Made by a program: the position numbers and the translations under genes | Shown here: positions 23,020 through 30,473 of the stretch, one piece after another | Position numbering within the stretch: position 1 is the first letter of the stretch | Layout of the letters: each line of letters starts with the position of its first letter | The notes under the pieces: generated by a model | Told to the model about the DNA's origin: nothing | Database searches by the model: none | What the model saw: only the letters and a program-made list of their open reading frames with translations | NCBI GenBank assembly: GCA_964425135.1 | Contig: CAYRKW010000037.1 | Coordinates: 1-32,038, forward strand | Source of the DNA: CAYLLD01 sp964425135 | GTDB lineage: Bacteria; Pseudomonadota; Alphaproteobacteria; Rhodobacterales; Rhodobacteraceae | Direction: 5' to 3' | Length of the DNA: 32,038 nucleotides

Positions 23020-23718
23020 ATGCGCCCATTCATCTTGAGTTTGTTTGCCGTTGCCTTTGTGGCACCCAATGCAGGGTTCGGACATGGCGATGTCGCGCCT
23101 CAAGCGGTTGATACATCCGGTTTGCCGACGCTTGAGGGCGAGTGGTTGGCGGAGAACCCATGGCGCGATCCGACAGGTGAGCATTGGGCGCGGGCGGTGG
23201 AAGTCGGGGCTTCCGGTTACAACCAAAACTGCGCACGCTGTCACGGACTTCAGGCGGTGTCAGGCGGGCTGGCCCCGGATTTGCGGTATCTTGAGGCGGA
23301 TGACTATGGTGATGAGTGGTATCTGGAGCGGTTCACGCTGGGGTACACGCAAAACGGTATCACGAAGATGCCCGCGTTTGGCGAATTGCTGAGCCAAGAG
23401 GCTGCCTGGGCGATCCGCACGTACATCGAGGCGCGTCCTGATGATGGGGCATTGGATGAATTTGCAGATCAGCTCAAAACCTATCGCGACCGGCTGGTTG
23501 AGTTGTCGGATGCGCAAGCCGCTGTCGGGGATCATGCGGATGAGCTTGCGGATATGAAAGCCAAGTTGGCGGAGATTGCGAGTGGGGTTGAAACCGGCTC
23601 CGGCGCGCCCTTGGCCGATAGTGTGGCGAGCCGGGCGGTGGCGGCGCTTGACGGCAGCGATACCAGCATCAAGAACGCTGCCGACGTGCTGGTCATAGGG
23701 TTGTCGGCGGCACAATGA
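23020..23718 (+). CDS. c-type cytochrome, probable electron acceptor of the alcohol dehydrogenase
   Basis: A 232-residue periplasmic monohaem cytochrome. The signal peptide MRPFILSLFAVAFVAPNAGFG is followed by the haem motif CARCH in YNQNCARCHGLQAVSGG. The likely axial Met lies in ITKMPAFGELL. A C-terminal helical extension (about 150-230, rich in Ala, Asp and Glu) has no haem motif and is partly coiled-coil-like. The ATG at 23020 has AGAGGAGG upstream. It is paired with the XoxJ-like gene 10 bp downstream, as the cytochrome and xoxJ genes are in xoxFGJ loci. It would accept electrons from reduced PQQ and pass them to an oxidase. Confidence 0.88.
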   Translation: MRPFILSLFAVAFVAPNAGFGHGDVAPQAVDTSGLPTLEGEWLAENPWRDPTGEHWARAVEVGASGYNQNCARCHGLQAVSGGLAPDLRYLEADDYGDEWYLERFTLGYTQNGITKMPAFGELLSQEAAWAIRTYIEARPDDGALDEFADQLKTYRDRLVELSDAQAAVGDHADELADMKAKLAEIASGVETGSGAPLADSVASRAVAALDGSDTSIKNAADVLVIGLSAAQ

Positions 23719-23728
23719 TCGCAGGACA

Positions 23729-24634
23729 ATGACCAGAGTTTTCGCATTTGTTTTTCTCTGTCTGGCGTTTGCAGCCAGCCATGCCCATGCGCAAAACTGC
23801 GAGGGTATAAAAACCGGGTTTGATGCGGAGCGTAAGCCGCAAAACACATCGCGGGATATTGTTGGTCAAAGCCTTGATGAGATTATCGATCGCGGCTTCA
23901 TCCTGTTTGCGGTCTACGAGGATTTCGCGCCCTACTCCTGGCGCGAGGACGGCGTGCTTCGGGGTGTTGATATTGAACTGGCGGAGATCATTGCCGAAGA
24001 TCTTGGCGTTGAGGCGCGGTTTTACGAGACCGCTGCCGGTGAGAATGTTGATGCGGACCTGCGGTTCAACGTCTCGAAAGGTCGTTTGATCGGCGGGCAG
24101 ATCGCCAACGTGATGCTGCATGTGCCGTATAATCGCGAGTTGGCCTGTCGCAACGAGCAGGTCGTTCTGACGGGTCAGTATTTCAACGAAGAGATCGCCA
24201 TTGCCTTTCGTAAAGAGAGCTATGCGGATGGTGGGCCGACGCCCGCTTTTTTCCGGTTCGATAAGGTGGGTGTGGAAAACGACTCGCTTGCCGATTTTTA
24301 CCTCACGTCGATCATGAACGGTGCGCTGGTGCCGAATATGACGCGCTACGCCTCACCGGATGCGGCGATGGAGGGGCTGCGCAACGGTGAGGTTGTCGCC
24401 GTGATGGGCGCGCGGGCCCAACTGGAGCATGGGTTAAATGATGCGCTCGATATTCACCAGCCGCCCCTGCCCGGTCTGTCGCTGGGAACGTGGACGCTTG
24501 GGGTTGCGGTTCGGCATAGCTGGAGGCCGTTGAGTTATGCGGTGGATGACGCCGTTCGTGCAGCCGTGAACGATGGTCGCCTGGCGGCGATTTTCGAGCG
24601 CTATGGCCTGAGTTATTCCCAGCCGGAGTGGTAA
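23729..24634 (+). CDS. xoxJ: XoxJ/MxaJ-like periplasmic protein of quinoprotein systems
   Basis: A 301-residue protein with the fold of amino-acid-type binding proteins and a signal peptide ending SHAHAQ. The first lobe contains ILFAVYEDFAPYSWREDGVLRG (seen as FAVYEDFAPYSW), VDIELAEIIAEDLGVEARF and RLIGGQIANVMLHVPY. The C-terminus has AIFERYGLS, as in solute-binding family 3. It belongs to the quinoprotein dehydrogenase-associated substrate-binding family (MoxJ/XoxJ), thought to help activate or assemble the dehydrogenase rather than feed a transporter. It is co-transcribed with the cytochrome. A GCAGGA ribosome site precedes the ATG. Two Cys (QNCEGI and LACRNE) may form a disulfide. Confidence 0.85.
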   Translation: MTRVFAFVFLCLAFAASHAHAQNCEGIKTGFDAERKPQNTSRDIVGQSLDEIIDRGFILFAVYEDFAPYSWREDGVLRGVDIELAEIIAEDLGVEARFYETAAGENVDADLRFNVSKGRLIGGQIANVMLHVPYNRELACRNEQVVLTGQYFNEEIAIAFRKESYADGGPTPAFFRFDKVGVENDSLADFYLTSIMNGALVPNMTRYASPDAAMEGLRNGEVVAVMGARAQLEHGLNDALDIHQPPLPGLSLGTWTLGVAVRHSWRPLSYAVDDAVRAAVNDGRLAAIFERYGLSYSQPEW

Positions 24635-24645
24635 TGAGCGACGCT

Positions 24646-25932
24646 CTACGGACCGACGACCAGATTTGGTAGCGTCAGGGAGATAGCGGGCACAAAGGTG
24701 ATGAGCATCAGAGCCGCAAAAATGGCCAGATAGAACGGCCAGATCGTTCGGATCGCTTTTTCCATCGGTAATTTACCCACAGCGCACCCCACAAAGAGGC
24801 ACGTCCCCACGGGCGGTGTGCACAGGCCAAGGCCCAGGTTAACCAGAAGGATCATGCCGAACTGAAGCGGATCGATGCCCAGCATGTTCATCACAGGCAG
24901 GAAGATCGGGGTGCAGATCAGAATAAGCGCTGCCATATCCATGATCATGCCCAACAGCAACAGCACGGCATTGATCATCAGCAGGATCAGGATCGGGTTC
25001 TCGGTGATGCCCAGCAGGAATTCGACCGTCTTGGTGGGCACCCGGTTGAAGGTCAGCATATAGGCGAATGCGCCCGCGCAGGCGATCAGGATCATCACCA
25101 TGGACGTGGTGCGCACGGATGAGATTACCGCGGTTTTGAAGCCGTCCCAGGACAGGGTGCGATAGACGATCAGGGTCACCACAAAGGCGTACATTGCGCC
25201 AAATGCGCCGGACTCGGTTACGGTGAATACGCCTGACAGGACGCCGCCGACGATGATCACGGCGGTGAGCAAGCCGGGAATGGATCCGACAAAGGCAATG
25301 GCAAGCGCGGTCCAGCCGGGAAACTGCTCGGCCTGATAGCCGCGTTTGACTGCAACCACATAGGCGGCAAGGGCTAGGCAGCAGCACATCAGCACGCCGG
25401 GCACAACGCCAGCAAGGAAGAGTTTCGAGATCGATACGGCCCCGCCGGTTGCAAGCGCGAAGATGATCATGTTGTGGCTTGGCGGGATGATGATGCCGGC
25501 AATCGAGGAGGTCACGGTCACGTTGACCGCGTAGTCGGCATCATAGCCCTTGTCTTTCATCACCGGGATCAGGATCGAGCCCAATGCGGAGATGTCGGCA
25601 ATGGCTGAGCCGGAAATGCCGCCAAACAGCATCGAGGAAAACACGTTTACGATGCCCAGACCGCCCCGCACCGCACCCACGGCGGCTTGGGCAAATCTGA
25701 CCAGCCGGATCGCAATCCCGCCGTGAAACATCAGCTCGCCCGCAAAGATAAAGAACGGGATTGCCATGAGCGAGAATACGTTGATGCCCGAGACAATCCG
25801 TTGAAAGCCCACGAAGAGCGGTAGCCCCTCGAACCAGAAGGCCGAGAGTGCCGCGATGCCCAGCGCGTAAGCCACTGGCGTGCCGATGACGACGCAAACG
25901 GCAAAAACGCCCAGAAGAACCATCAGTCCCAT
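24646..25932 (-). CDS. dctM: TRAP transporter large permease (DctM type)
   Basis: A 428-residue, roughly 12-helix membrane protein of the DctM family. Typical parts are the N-terminal helices (VLLGVFAVCVVIGTPVAYAL), MAIPFFIFAGELMFHGG, and FSSMLFGGISGSAIADISAL. Further ones are the IIPPSHNMIIFA motif and the C-terminal TPPVGTCLFVGCAVGK. It forms the sodium-coupled transport channel for an organic anion delivered by the DctP protein. It lies 2 bp after the dctQ stop and ends 11 bp from the convergent xoxJ gene with no clear terminator between. Substrate not determined from sequence. Confidence 0.93.
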   Translation of the reverse strand: MGLMVLLGVFAVCVVIGTPVAYALGIAALSAFWFEGLPLFVGFQRIVSGINVFSLMAIPFFIFAGELMFHGGIAIRLVRFAQAAVGAVRGGLGIVNVFSSMLFGGISGSAIADISALGSILIPVMKDKGYDADYAVNVTVTSSIAGIIIPPSHNMIIFALATGGAVSISKLFLAGVVPGVLMCCCLALAAYVVAVKRGYQAEQFPGWTALAIAFVGSIPGLLTAVIIVGGVLSGVFTVTESGAFGAMYAFVVTLIVYRTLSWDGFKTAVISSVRTTSMVMILIACAGAFAYMLTFNRVPTKTVEFLLGITENPILILLMINAVLLLLGMIMDMAALILICTPIFLPVMNMLGIDPLQFGMILLVNLGLGLCTPPVGTCLFVGCAVGKLPMEKAIRTIWPFYLAIFAALMLITFVPAISLTLPNLVVGP

Positions 25933-25934
25933 AT

Positions 25935-26468
25935 TCAGCCCTGATCTATGTTGTCTTGGCGTTCATCCCGGCCCAAAGCGAGGCGGATCAGATGGCCGGT
26001 TGAAAAGAGAAACAGCAGTATGCCGCTGATGGTCAGGGGCAAGGATCGAAGTCCCTCCGACCACTGGATGAGCGGAATTAACGTGTCCCATTTGAACAGG
26101 GTCAGCTCGATTCCGTACCAGAACATCATGGCGCCAAAGGCGGCCAGCAAGATGTCGGAGATCACGACAAACACAGTGCGGACCCGCGATGGGACGATGT
26201 TTCGGAAAATGACCACGGAAAGATGTGTGTGATTATGCACGCCTGCCGCAGCGCCCAAAAACGCAATCACCATTACCAGCAGAAGTGACACCTGCTCGAC
26301 CCAGGTGGGCGTGTCATTCAGGACGTATCGACCGAACACAAGCCACGCGAAAATAATCGTCATGGTGACAAGCGCAATTCCGGCAATAAGAATGCATGCA
26401 CTCGCCAAAACATCGAAGACCCTGTCCATGGGTCTGAGGAATGCGGGTGGTTTGTTCTGGTGCGGCAT
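25935..26468 (-). CDS. dctQ: TRAP transporter small permease (DctQ type)
   Basis: A 177-residue, four-helix membrane protein. The first helix is ACILIAGIALVTMTIIFAWL, followed by FGRYVLNDTPTWVEQVSLLL, the conserved region of DctQ subunits (N-D-x-P-x-W-x-E). Then FLGAAAGVHNHTHLSVV and a C-terminal helix. It pairs with DctM. AAGGGGA precedes the ATG. A hairpin lies between it and the upstream dctP gene, which would let the binding protein be made in excess. Confidence 0.9.
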   Translation of the reverse strand: MPHQNKPPAFLRPMDRVFDVLASACILIAGIALVTMTIIFAWLVFGRYVLNDTPTWVEQVSLLLVMVIAFLGAAAGVHNHTHLSVVIFRNIVPSRVRTVFVVISDILLAAFGAMMFWYGIELTLFKWDTLIPLIQWSEGLRSLPLTISGILLFLFSTGHLIRLALGRDERQDNIDQG

Positions 26469-26487
26469 GCGTTCCCCTTCGAGACAA

Positions 26488-26520
26488 AGCGCCCGGCGTC
26501 CAAAGGTGGAGCCGGGCGCT
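26488..26520 (-). terminator. Hairpin between dctP and dctQ
   Basis: A perfect 10-bp GC-rich stem (AGCGCCCGGC / GCCGGGCGCT) with a 13-base loop. On the minus strand it is followed by TTTGTCTC, a short T-rich stretch, so partial termination after dctP is likely. Confidence 0.7.
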
Positions 26521-26547
26521 CTTATTGGTGTGCCTGTTTGCTCAGGC

Positions 26548-27522
26548 TTACTCTGTGGATTTCGCCAGATCGACGAGCGTTTTCATATCCGGGTTGGCCG
26601 CGAGATAATCCGCATAGACTGCATCCATTGCCGCTTGGAACGGTGCTTTGTCCGCGATCTCGTTGACCTTGATACCAGCCGCTTCAACATCCGCGCGGGC
26701 CTGTTCAGACCCAACGGTCCAAAGTTCACGCTGGATCAGAGCCGCTTCGACAGCAGCGCTGCGCAGGGCGTCCTGCATCTCGGGGGACAACGCGTTGAAC
26801 TTTTCTGTGTTCACGCAGATGCACTCGGGGATGATCAGGTGTTCGGACAGGGAATAATGTGTGGTCACTTCGTAGTGGCCAACGCTCTTGAACGAGGGGA
26901 AGTTGTTCTCTGCACCGTCCACAACACCGGTCTTGAGGGCTTGCTGAACTTCGGAGAACGCCATCGGAGACGGATTGCCGCCCATCTCGGCGATCATTGC
27001 AGTGTAGAGATCGTTGTTCATCACCCGGATTTTCAGACCTTCAACATCGGCCGGGGTGTTGATCGGTTTTTGCGCATAGAAAGAACGCGCACCAGCATCG
27101 AACCATGCGAGCGGAAGAATACCAGCTTCTCCCATGGCTGCCGCCAAGACCTCTCCGGCCTCACCTTCCATAACACGGAACATGTGCGGGACGCTTTTGA
27201 AGATGAAGGGGAGCGATACCAGATTAGCTTCCTTGACCATCGGACCGATGGGGCCAAGGTTAAAGTTCCCAATCTCGATGGCACCGATGCGGACTTGTTC
27301 GATTGCATCGGGCTGCGATCCGAGCACGCCGCCGTGGAATACGTCGACGGTAATTTCGCCGCCGGTTGCGTCATTGACCAGCTCGGCGAACTTGTCCATC
27401 GCCGCTGTGTTGGGGTGGCCGTCGTTGTGGATGTTCCACGCGCGCCAGCCTTCAGCATTCGCGGATGTTGCAACGAGAGCAACCGCTGTGGCTGCTGCAA
27501 AAAGCGTTTTAGCAAAAGTCAT
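26548..27522 (-). CDS. dctP: TRAP transporter substrate-binding protein (DctP type)
   Basis: A 324-residue periplasmic protein with signal peptide MTFAKTLFAAATAVALVATSANA. The fold is shown by LVNDATGGEITVDVFHGGVLG, the selectivity-arginine region VEGLKIRVMNNDLY (Arg contacting a carboxylate), and FSEVQQALKTGVVDGAENNFP. The ATG at 27522 has GGGAGA upstream. It captures a carboxylate for the DctQM permease. A FadR/FCD regulator is divergent from it, a layout often seen with hexuronate or other sugar-acid TRAP systems, but the ligand cannot be named from sequence. Confidence 0.92.
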   Translation of the reverse strand: MTFAKTLFAAATAVALVATSANAEGWRAWNIHNDGHPNTAAMDKFAELVNDATGGEITVDVFHGGVLGSQPDAIEQVRIGAIEIGNFNLGPIGPMVKEANLVSLPFIFKSVPHMFRVMEGEAGEVLAAAMGEAGILPLAWFDAGARSFYAQKPINTPADVEGLKIRVMNNDLYTAMIAEMGGNPSPMAFSEVQQALKTGVVDGAENNFPSFKSVGHYEVTTHYSLSEHLIIPECICVNTEKFNALSPEMQDALRSAAVEAALIQRELWTVGSEQARADVEAAGIKVNEIADKAPFQAAMDAVYADYLAANPDMKTLVDLAKSTE

Positions 27523-27632
27523 CTTGTCTCTCCCTATGGTTTCGACGGGATTTAGCTGAGAAGGACATTCACATATCGGGTCTTTACCGGCCCGCATCCT
27601 CCTAAAACCGGAATCACTGTCAGGTCACAGGT

Positions 27633-27652
27633 AAAACTGGTATCCCAGTTTT
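27633..27652. promoter_or_regulatory. Perfect 20-bp palindromic operator (GntR/FCD type)
   Basis: AAAACTGG-TATC-CCAGTTTT has 8-bp perfect arms. It contains a TGGTAT..CCA core like sites of FadR/UxuR-group regulators. It lies in the 293-bp region between dctP and the GntR gene, whose remaining sequence shows no gene. Likely bound by the divergent regulator. Confidence 0.65.
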
Positions 27653-27656
27653 GTCA

Positions 27657-27681
27657 ATTGTGGTATCCAAGTTTCCACAAT
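27657..27681. promoter_or_regulatory. Second operator-like inverted repeat
   Basis: ATTGTGG-N11-CCACAAT has perfect 7-bp arms. Inside it TGGTATCCAAGTTT repeats most of the first operator's TGGTATCCCAGTTT, with starts 23 bp apart. It is probably a second, cooperative site for the same regulator. Confidence 0.6.
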
Positions 27682-27815
27682 ATGGGTTGGAGCGCGAAGA
27701 GGGCTTGGCCTGTCAGCTGCGCCAATCGCTGCCTTGCAACGCGGTCCTGCGCCTCTGATCGTGTGCGACATACGACTGAATATGATTTTCGGGCGGGCAT
27801 TTTGGTGAGAAGGTT

Positions 27816-28499
27816 TTGGGAAAATTGGTCTTGGAAGACACGATAAGACGAACAACAACGGATGCAGTTTACGAAACCCTGTTGGATGAGATCGTCTCAC
27901 TGAAGATCCTTCCCGGCACGAAGGTTTCGGAGACGGAAATCGCGCGCAGGTTTGGCGTCTCTCGCCAGCCGGTCCGCAATGCGTTTACCAGGCTGGGCAA
28001 CGAAGAGCTGCTGCTGATCCGTCCGCAAAGAGCCACTGAGGTGCGGCGGTTTTCCATGGACCGGATTACGCTTGCACGATTTGTCCGTTTGTCCGTCGAA
28101 CTTGAGATCACCCGGCACGCTGTCAGCCTGTGGGACGATGACGCGAACGCTCGGCTGGAGAAGAACATTGCGCAACAGGAACAGGCCATCGCAGCGAGCG
28201 ATCTGACAACATTCCACGCGCTCGACTATGATTTCCACCGTTTGATCTGTCAGCTCAGCAACAATCCTTTGGCCTTTGAAGCGATCCTTGATTCAAAGCA
28301 AACTCTGGATCGTCTGTGTGTTCTGAGCTTAACGAAAGACAGCGAGGCCAAATCGGTTCTCGACGATCACCGGGATATCGCGGCGGGGCTTGCGTCGGGG
28401 GATCTTGAAAAAGCGCTGAGCACAACGAGAAAGCATCTGTCGCGGTTGGATCAGACGATCGATTTCATCCACAAAACCCACCCGGCCTATTTCGAGTAG
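27816..28499 (+). CDS. GntR-family transcriptional regulator, FadR/FCD subgroup
   Basis: About 227 residues. An N-terminal winged helix (VYETLLDEIVSLKILPG, then SETEIARRFGVSRQPVRNAF and EELLLIRPQRATEVRRF) is followed by an all-helical FCD effector domain (about 80-215). The FCD metal-site pattern is present as Asp/His in HALDYDFHRL and His in VLDDHRDIAAG and TTRKHLSRL. The start is uncertain. There is no ATG near the N-terminus; TTG codons occur at 27816, 27825 and 27831, and GAGAAGG at 27807-27813 best fits the TTG at 27825. It probably represses the divergent TRAP operon and itself through the two palindromes upstream, with the TRAP substrate or a metabolite as effector. Confidence 0.88.
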   Translation: MGKLVLEDTIRRTTTDAVYETLLDEIVSLKILPGTKVSETEIARRFGVSRQPVRNAFTRLGNEELLLIRPQRATEVRRFSMDRITLARFVRLSVELEITRHAVSLWDDDANARLEKNIAQQEQAIAASDLTTFHALDYDFHRLICQLSNNPLAFEAILDSKQTLDRLCVLSLTKDSEAKSVLDDHRDIAAGLASGDLEKALSTTRKHLSRLDQTIDFIHKTHPAYFE

Positions 28500-28614
28500 T
28501 TTTCCGCGCCGGACGCACGGCGCAAGCTGATGCGCGAGCGCCAACCGCTTCCCACACCGCGCGCGCCGGAGTGAGCCTTCATCAGGTTGTTGCCGCGCAA
28601 CTGAGGGACGCGCT

Positions 28615-29478
28615 CTAGATGTCCCAGACCACGCGAAACCCGGTATGGGTCGTGGTGCTGTCGGGCGAATTGCCGATGCGGGCGGCGATCCGGTAGCGGT
28701 AGCAGTAGCTGCGATGGCACAGGAATGACCCGCCCTTGAGCACGCGAAACCCGCGCATTGTGTCGAGCCGTGTGCGGACCTCTTTTTTGAGCGATTTTAT
28801 GGTGTAGCGATCCGCCGTCCACTCCCAGACATTACCGACCATATTATAGAGCCCGTAGGCATTTGGCTCGAACGACTTGGCGGGCGCGGTCGTCTTCCAT
28901 CCATCGGCACAGGTATTGTCTTGCGGGAAGTGTCCCTGAAAAATATTGCACGGCAGATGGGTGGTATCATCCGGCAGATCGTCGCCCCATGGGAAGAGAA
29001 CATCCCCCTGCCCGGCGCGCGCGGCATGTTCCCATTCCGCCTCGCTCGGTAATCTGCCGCCAACCCATTTTGCGTAGGCAGCGGCATCGGTCCACGCCAG
29101 ATGAACAACCGGATGGTCCGGGTGACAGGCGGTCTCATAGGTTCCCGGTCCGTTGATATCGCGCCAATTGGCGCCGTCTATCCGCCGCCACCAATCAGCG
29201 CCTGCAACGCCCACGGATTCTTTGATGCGGTGGTCGATGTCGCTCCAGAACACAAAAGACCAGCCGAAACGCTCTGCCTCGGTTTGATGGCCGGTTGCTG
29301 CTGTGAACGCCGCAAACTCGGCATTGGTCACGGTGGTGGGGTTGATGCGAAAGGGTTTGAGCTTTTTGTGGCGCAGGGGCGCTTCGCCGTCCGCCGGAAT
29401 TTGGGCCACGCGCGTCCCCAAGAGAGCCCTGCCGCCGGGAATATCGCACGCCGCAAAAGCGTGGGTCTGATCGGCCAT
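28615..29478 (-). CDS. Formylglycine-generating enzyme (sulfatase-modifying factor)
   Basis: A 287-residue FGE-fold protein. The family motifs include VTNAEFAAFTAATGH, WTDAAAYAKWVGGRLPSEAE, and MVGNVWEWTADRY. The active-site segment GGSFLCHRSYCYRYR has both catalytic cysteines (Cys254 and Cys259) that bind copper. This separates true FGEs from the many non-catalytic SUMF-domain proteins. The enzyme oxidises the Cys of a CxPxR motif in sulfatases to formylglycine. No sulfatase gene lies in this window, so its client is elsewhere. No signal peptide is seen, so it acts in the cytoplasm. AAGGA lies upstream of the ATG. Confidence 0.9.
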   Translation of the reverse strand: MADQTHAFAACDIPGGRALLGTRVAQIPADGEAPLRHKKLKPFRINPTTVTNAEFAAFTAATGHQTEAERFGWSFVFWSDIDHRIKESVGVAGADWWRRIDGANWRDINGPGTYETACHPDHPVVHLAWTDAAAYAKWVGGRLPSEAEWEHAARAGQGDVLFPWGDDLPDDTTHLPCNIFQGHFPQDNTCADGWKTTAPAKSFEPNAYGLYNMVGNVWEWTADRYTIKSLKKEVRTRLDTMRGFRVLKGGSFLCHRSYCYRYRIAARIGNSPDSTTTHTGFRVVWDI

Positions 29479-29754
29479 ATAGATGTGCGTCCTTAGAGTT
29501 TCGCCTGAACCGCGAGGTTACAGACCGCCGCTCTGGCGTCAACGCCGCCGCCCCGGAAATCGGGCGGTCTCACCACATTTGTTATCGCCGGAGACGCCGT
29601 CGATTCGTCCAGAAATTTTCGGCGCAATTACGCCAAATGGAAAATATTTTGGTTGATTTGTGACGTTCTCGATTCGGTCACGTTGTTCCGCTTCGGCAGC
29701 TTGGCTAGCCTGACGGGGAAGATTCGAACATCAGGATTTGGTCGAAGAATAGAT

Positions 29755-29789
29755 CAATAAAACGCGTCAGAAATGGCCGCGTTTTATTG
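29755..29789. other. Perfect 12-bp hairpin in the leader region upstream of the rhodanese gene
   Basis: CAATAAAACGCG and CGCGTTTTATTG flank an 11-base loop. No gene ends here: the FGE gene starts at 29478 on the minus strand and the next plus gene begins about 150 bp downstream. It may be a leader attenuator or a binding site. The surrounding 466-bp gap (29479-29944) also holds an AGACCGCC...GGCGGTCT repeat (29522-29570) and a GTGAC-N12-GTCAC repeat near 29660. I see no gene in it. Confidence 0.55.
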
Positions 29790-29944
29790 TCGTATGTAGG
29801 TAAACTCCCCCCAAAATTTGACCACCTCTTGAGAATCACGGCGGCTTTCAAAATAACTTCAAGTCAAGTTGATGTTACTGTTGATCGGTCCTTGTTTGGT
29901 TGGCTATGACGGTCTCACTGAATCACCAAGGGGCACGGGCACAG

Positions 29945-30391
29945 ATGACGCGAAGCGGTCAAATTTCTATTTCTGACATGCTTCCCGAAGATGTGTGGGC
30001 GGAACTTTCAAAGTCAAAGTCATCCGCCCTTGTCGATTGTCGCACCCAGATGGAGTGGGCGCGCATTGGGACACCTGACCTCAGCCAGATCGACGCGGCA
30101 ATGTACCTCGTCGAGTGGCGTTCGGCGCCGGATATGTCGGTGAATGCGAGTTTTGCGGAAGAAATGGATGCAGCCACAGGCGGCGCGTATCCGAGCAAAC
30201 TCTATTTCATCTGTCGCTCCGGCGTGCGGTCCAAGGAGGCCGCGCACCACATGCAAGAGGTCTTGTCGAGCAAGTCTATTGATTGCACCTGCATAAACGT
30301 CGCTGAAGGTTTTGAGGGAACCCAGACGCCGGAGATTATCGCAGCAGGAACATCTGGGTGGCAGAACAAAAACCTGCCCAAGACACGCTAA
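29945..30391 (+). CDS. Rhodanese-domain protein
   Basis: A 148-residue single rhodanese domain. The motif ALVDCRTQMEWARIG marks the domain start and YFICRSGVRSKEAA holds the active-site Cys in a six-residue loop (CRSGVRS). Loops of this size act on sulfur (persulfide) rather than phosphate. The ATG at 29945 is preferred because it lies just before the domain; an ATG at 29906 adds 13 residues without homology. The ribosome site is weak. No signal peptide, so cytoplasmic. It sits 82 bp upstream of dnaA on the same strand. The sulfur acceptor is unknown. Confidence 0.85.
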   Translation: MTRSGQISISDMLPEDVWAELSKSKSSALVDCRTQMEWARIGTPDLSQIDAAMYLVEWRSAPDMSVNASFAEEMDAATGGAYPSKLYFICRSGVRSKEAAHHMQEVLSSKSIDCTCINVAEGFEGTQTPEIIAAGTSGWQNKNLPKTR

Positions 30392-30395
30392 CGGA

Positions 30396-30413
30396 CCAGC
30401 CTTTAAAGGTTGG
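30396..30413 (+). other. Dyad CCAGCCTTTAAAGGTTGG just after the rhodanese gene
   Basis: A near-perfect 18-bp palindrome (one G-T pair) 4 bp after the stop. There is no clear T-run. It could be a weak terminator or a site controlling dnaA. A TATAAA at 30452-30457, 17 bp before the dnaA ATG, could be the dnaA -10 element, but no matching -35 was found. Confidence 0.4.
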
Positions 30414-30473
30414 CCACAGACAAACACGTGCTGCCCTATTTGGGATGGCGCTATAAAATGACATGGGGACACT

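Noticed and set aside
5938..24634. PQQ biosynthesis genes or a lanmodulin-like EF-hand protein
   Set aside because: No protein in the window shows the PqqA peptide, PqqB-E features, or EF-hand loops of the DxDxDG type.
26305..27555. 416-codon plus-strand frame opposite dctP
   Set aside because: Antisense shadow of the well-supported DctP gene.
29479..30473. Replication origin next to dnaA
   Set aside because: I found no cluster of DnaA boxes close to TTATCCACA; the best hit, TTGGCCACA near 30410, has two mismatches. The origin may be elsewhere.
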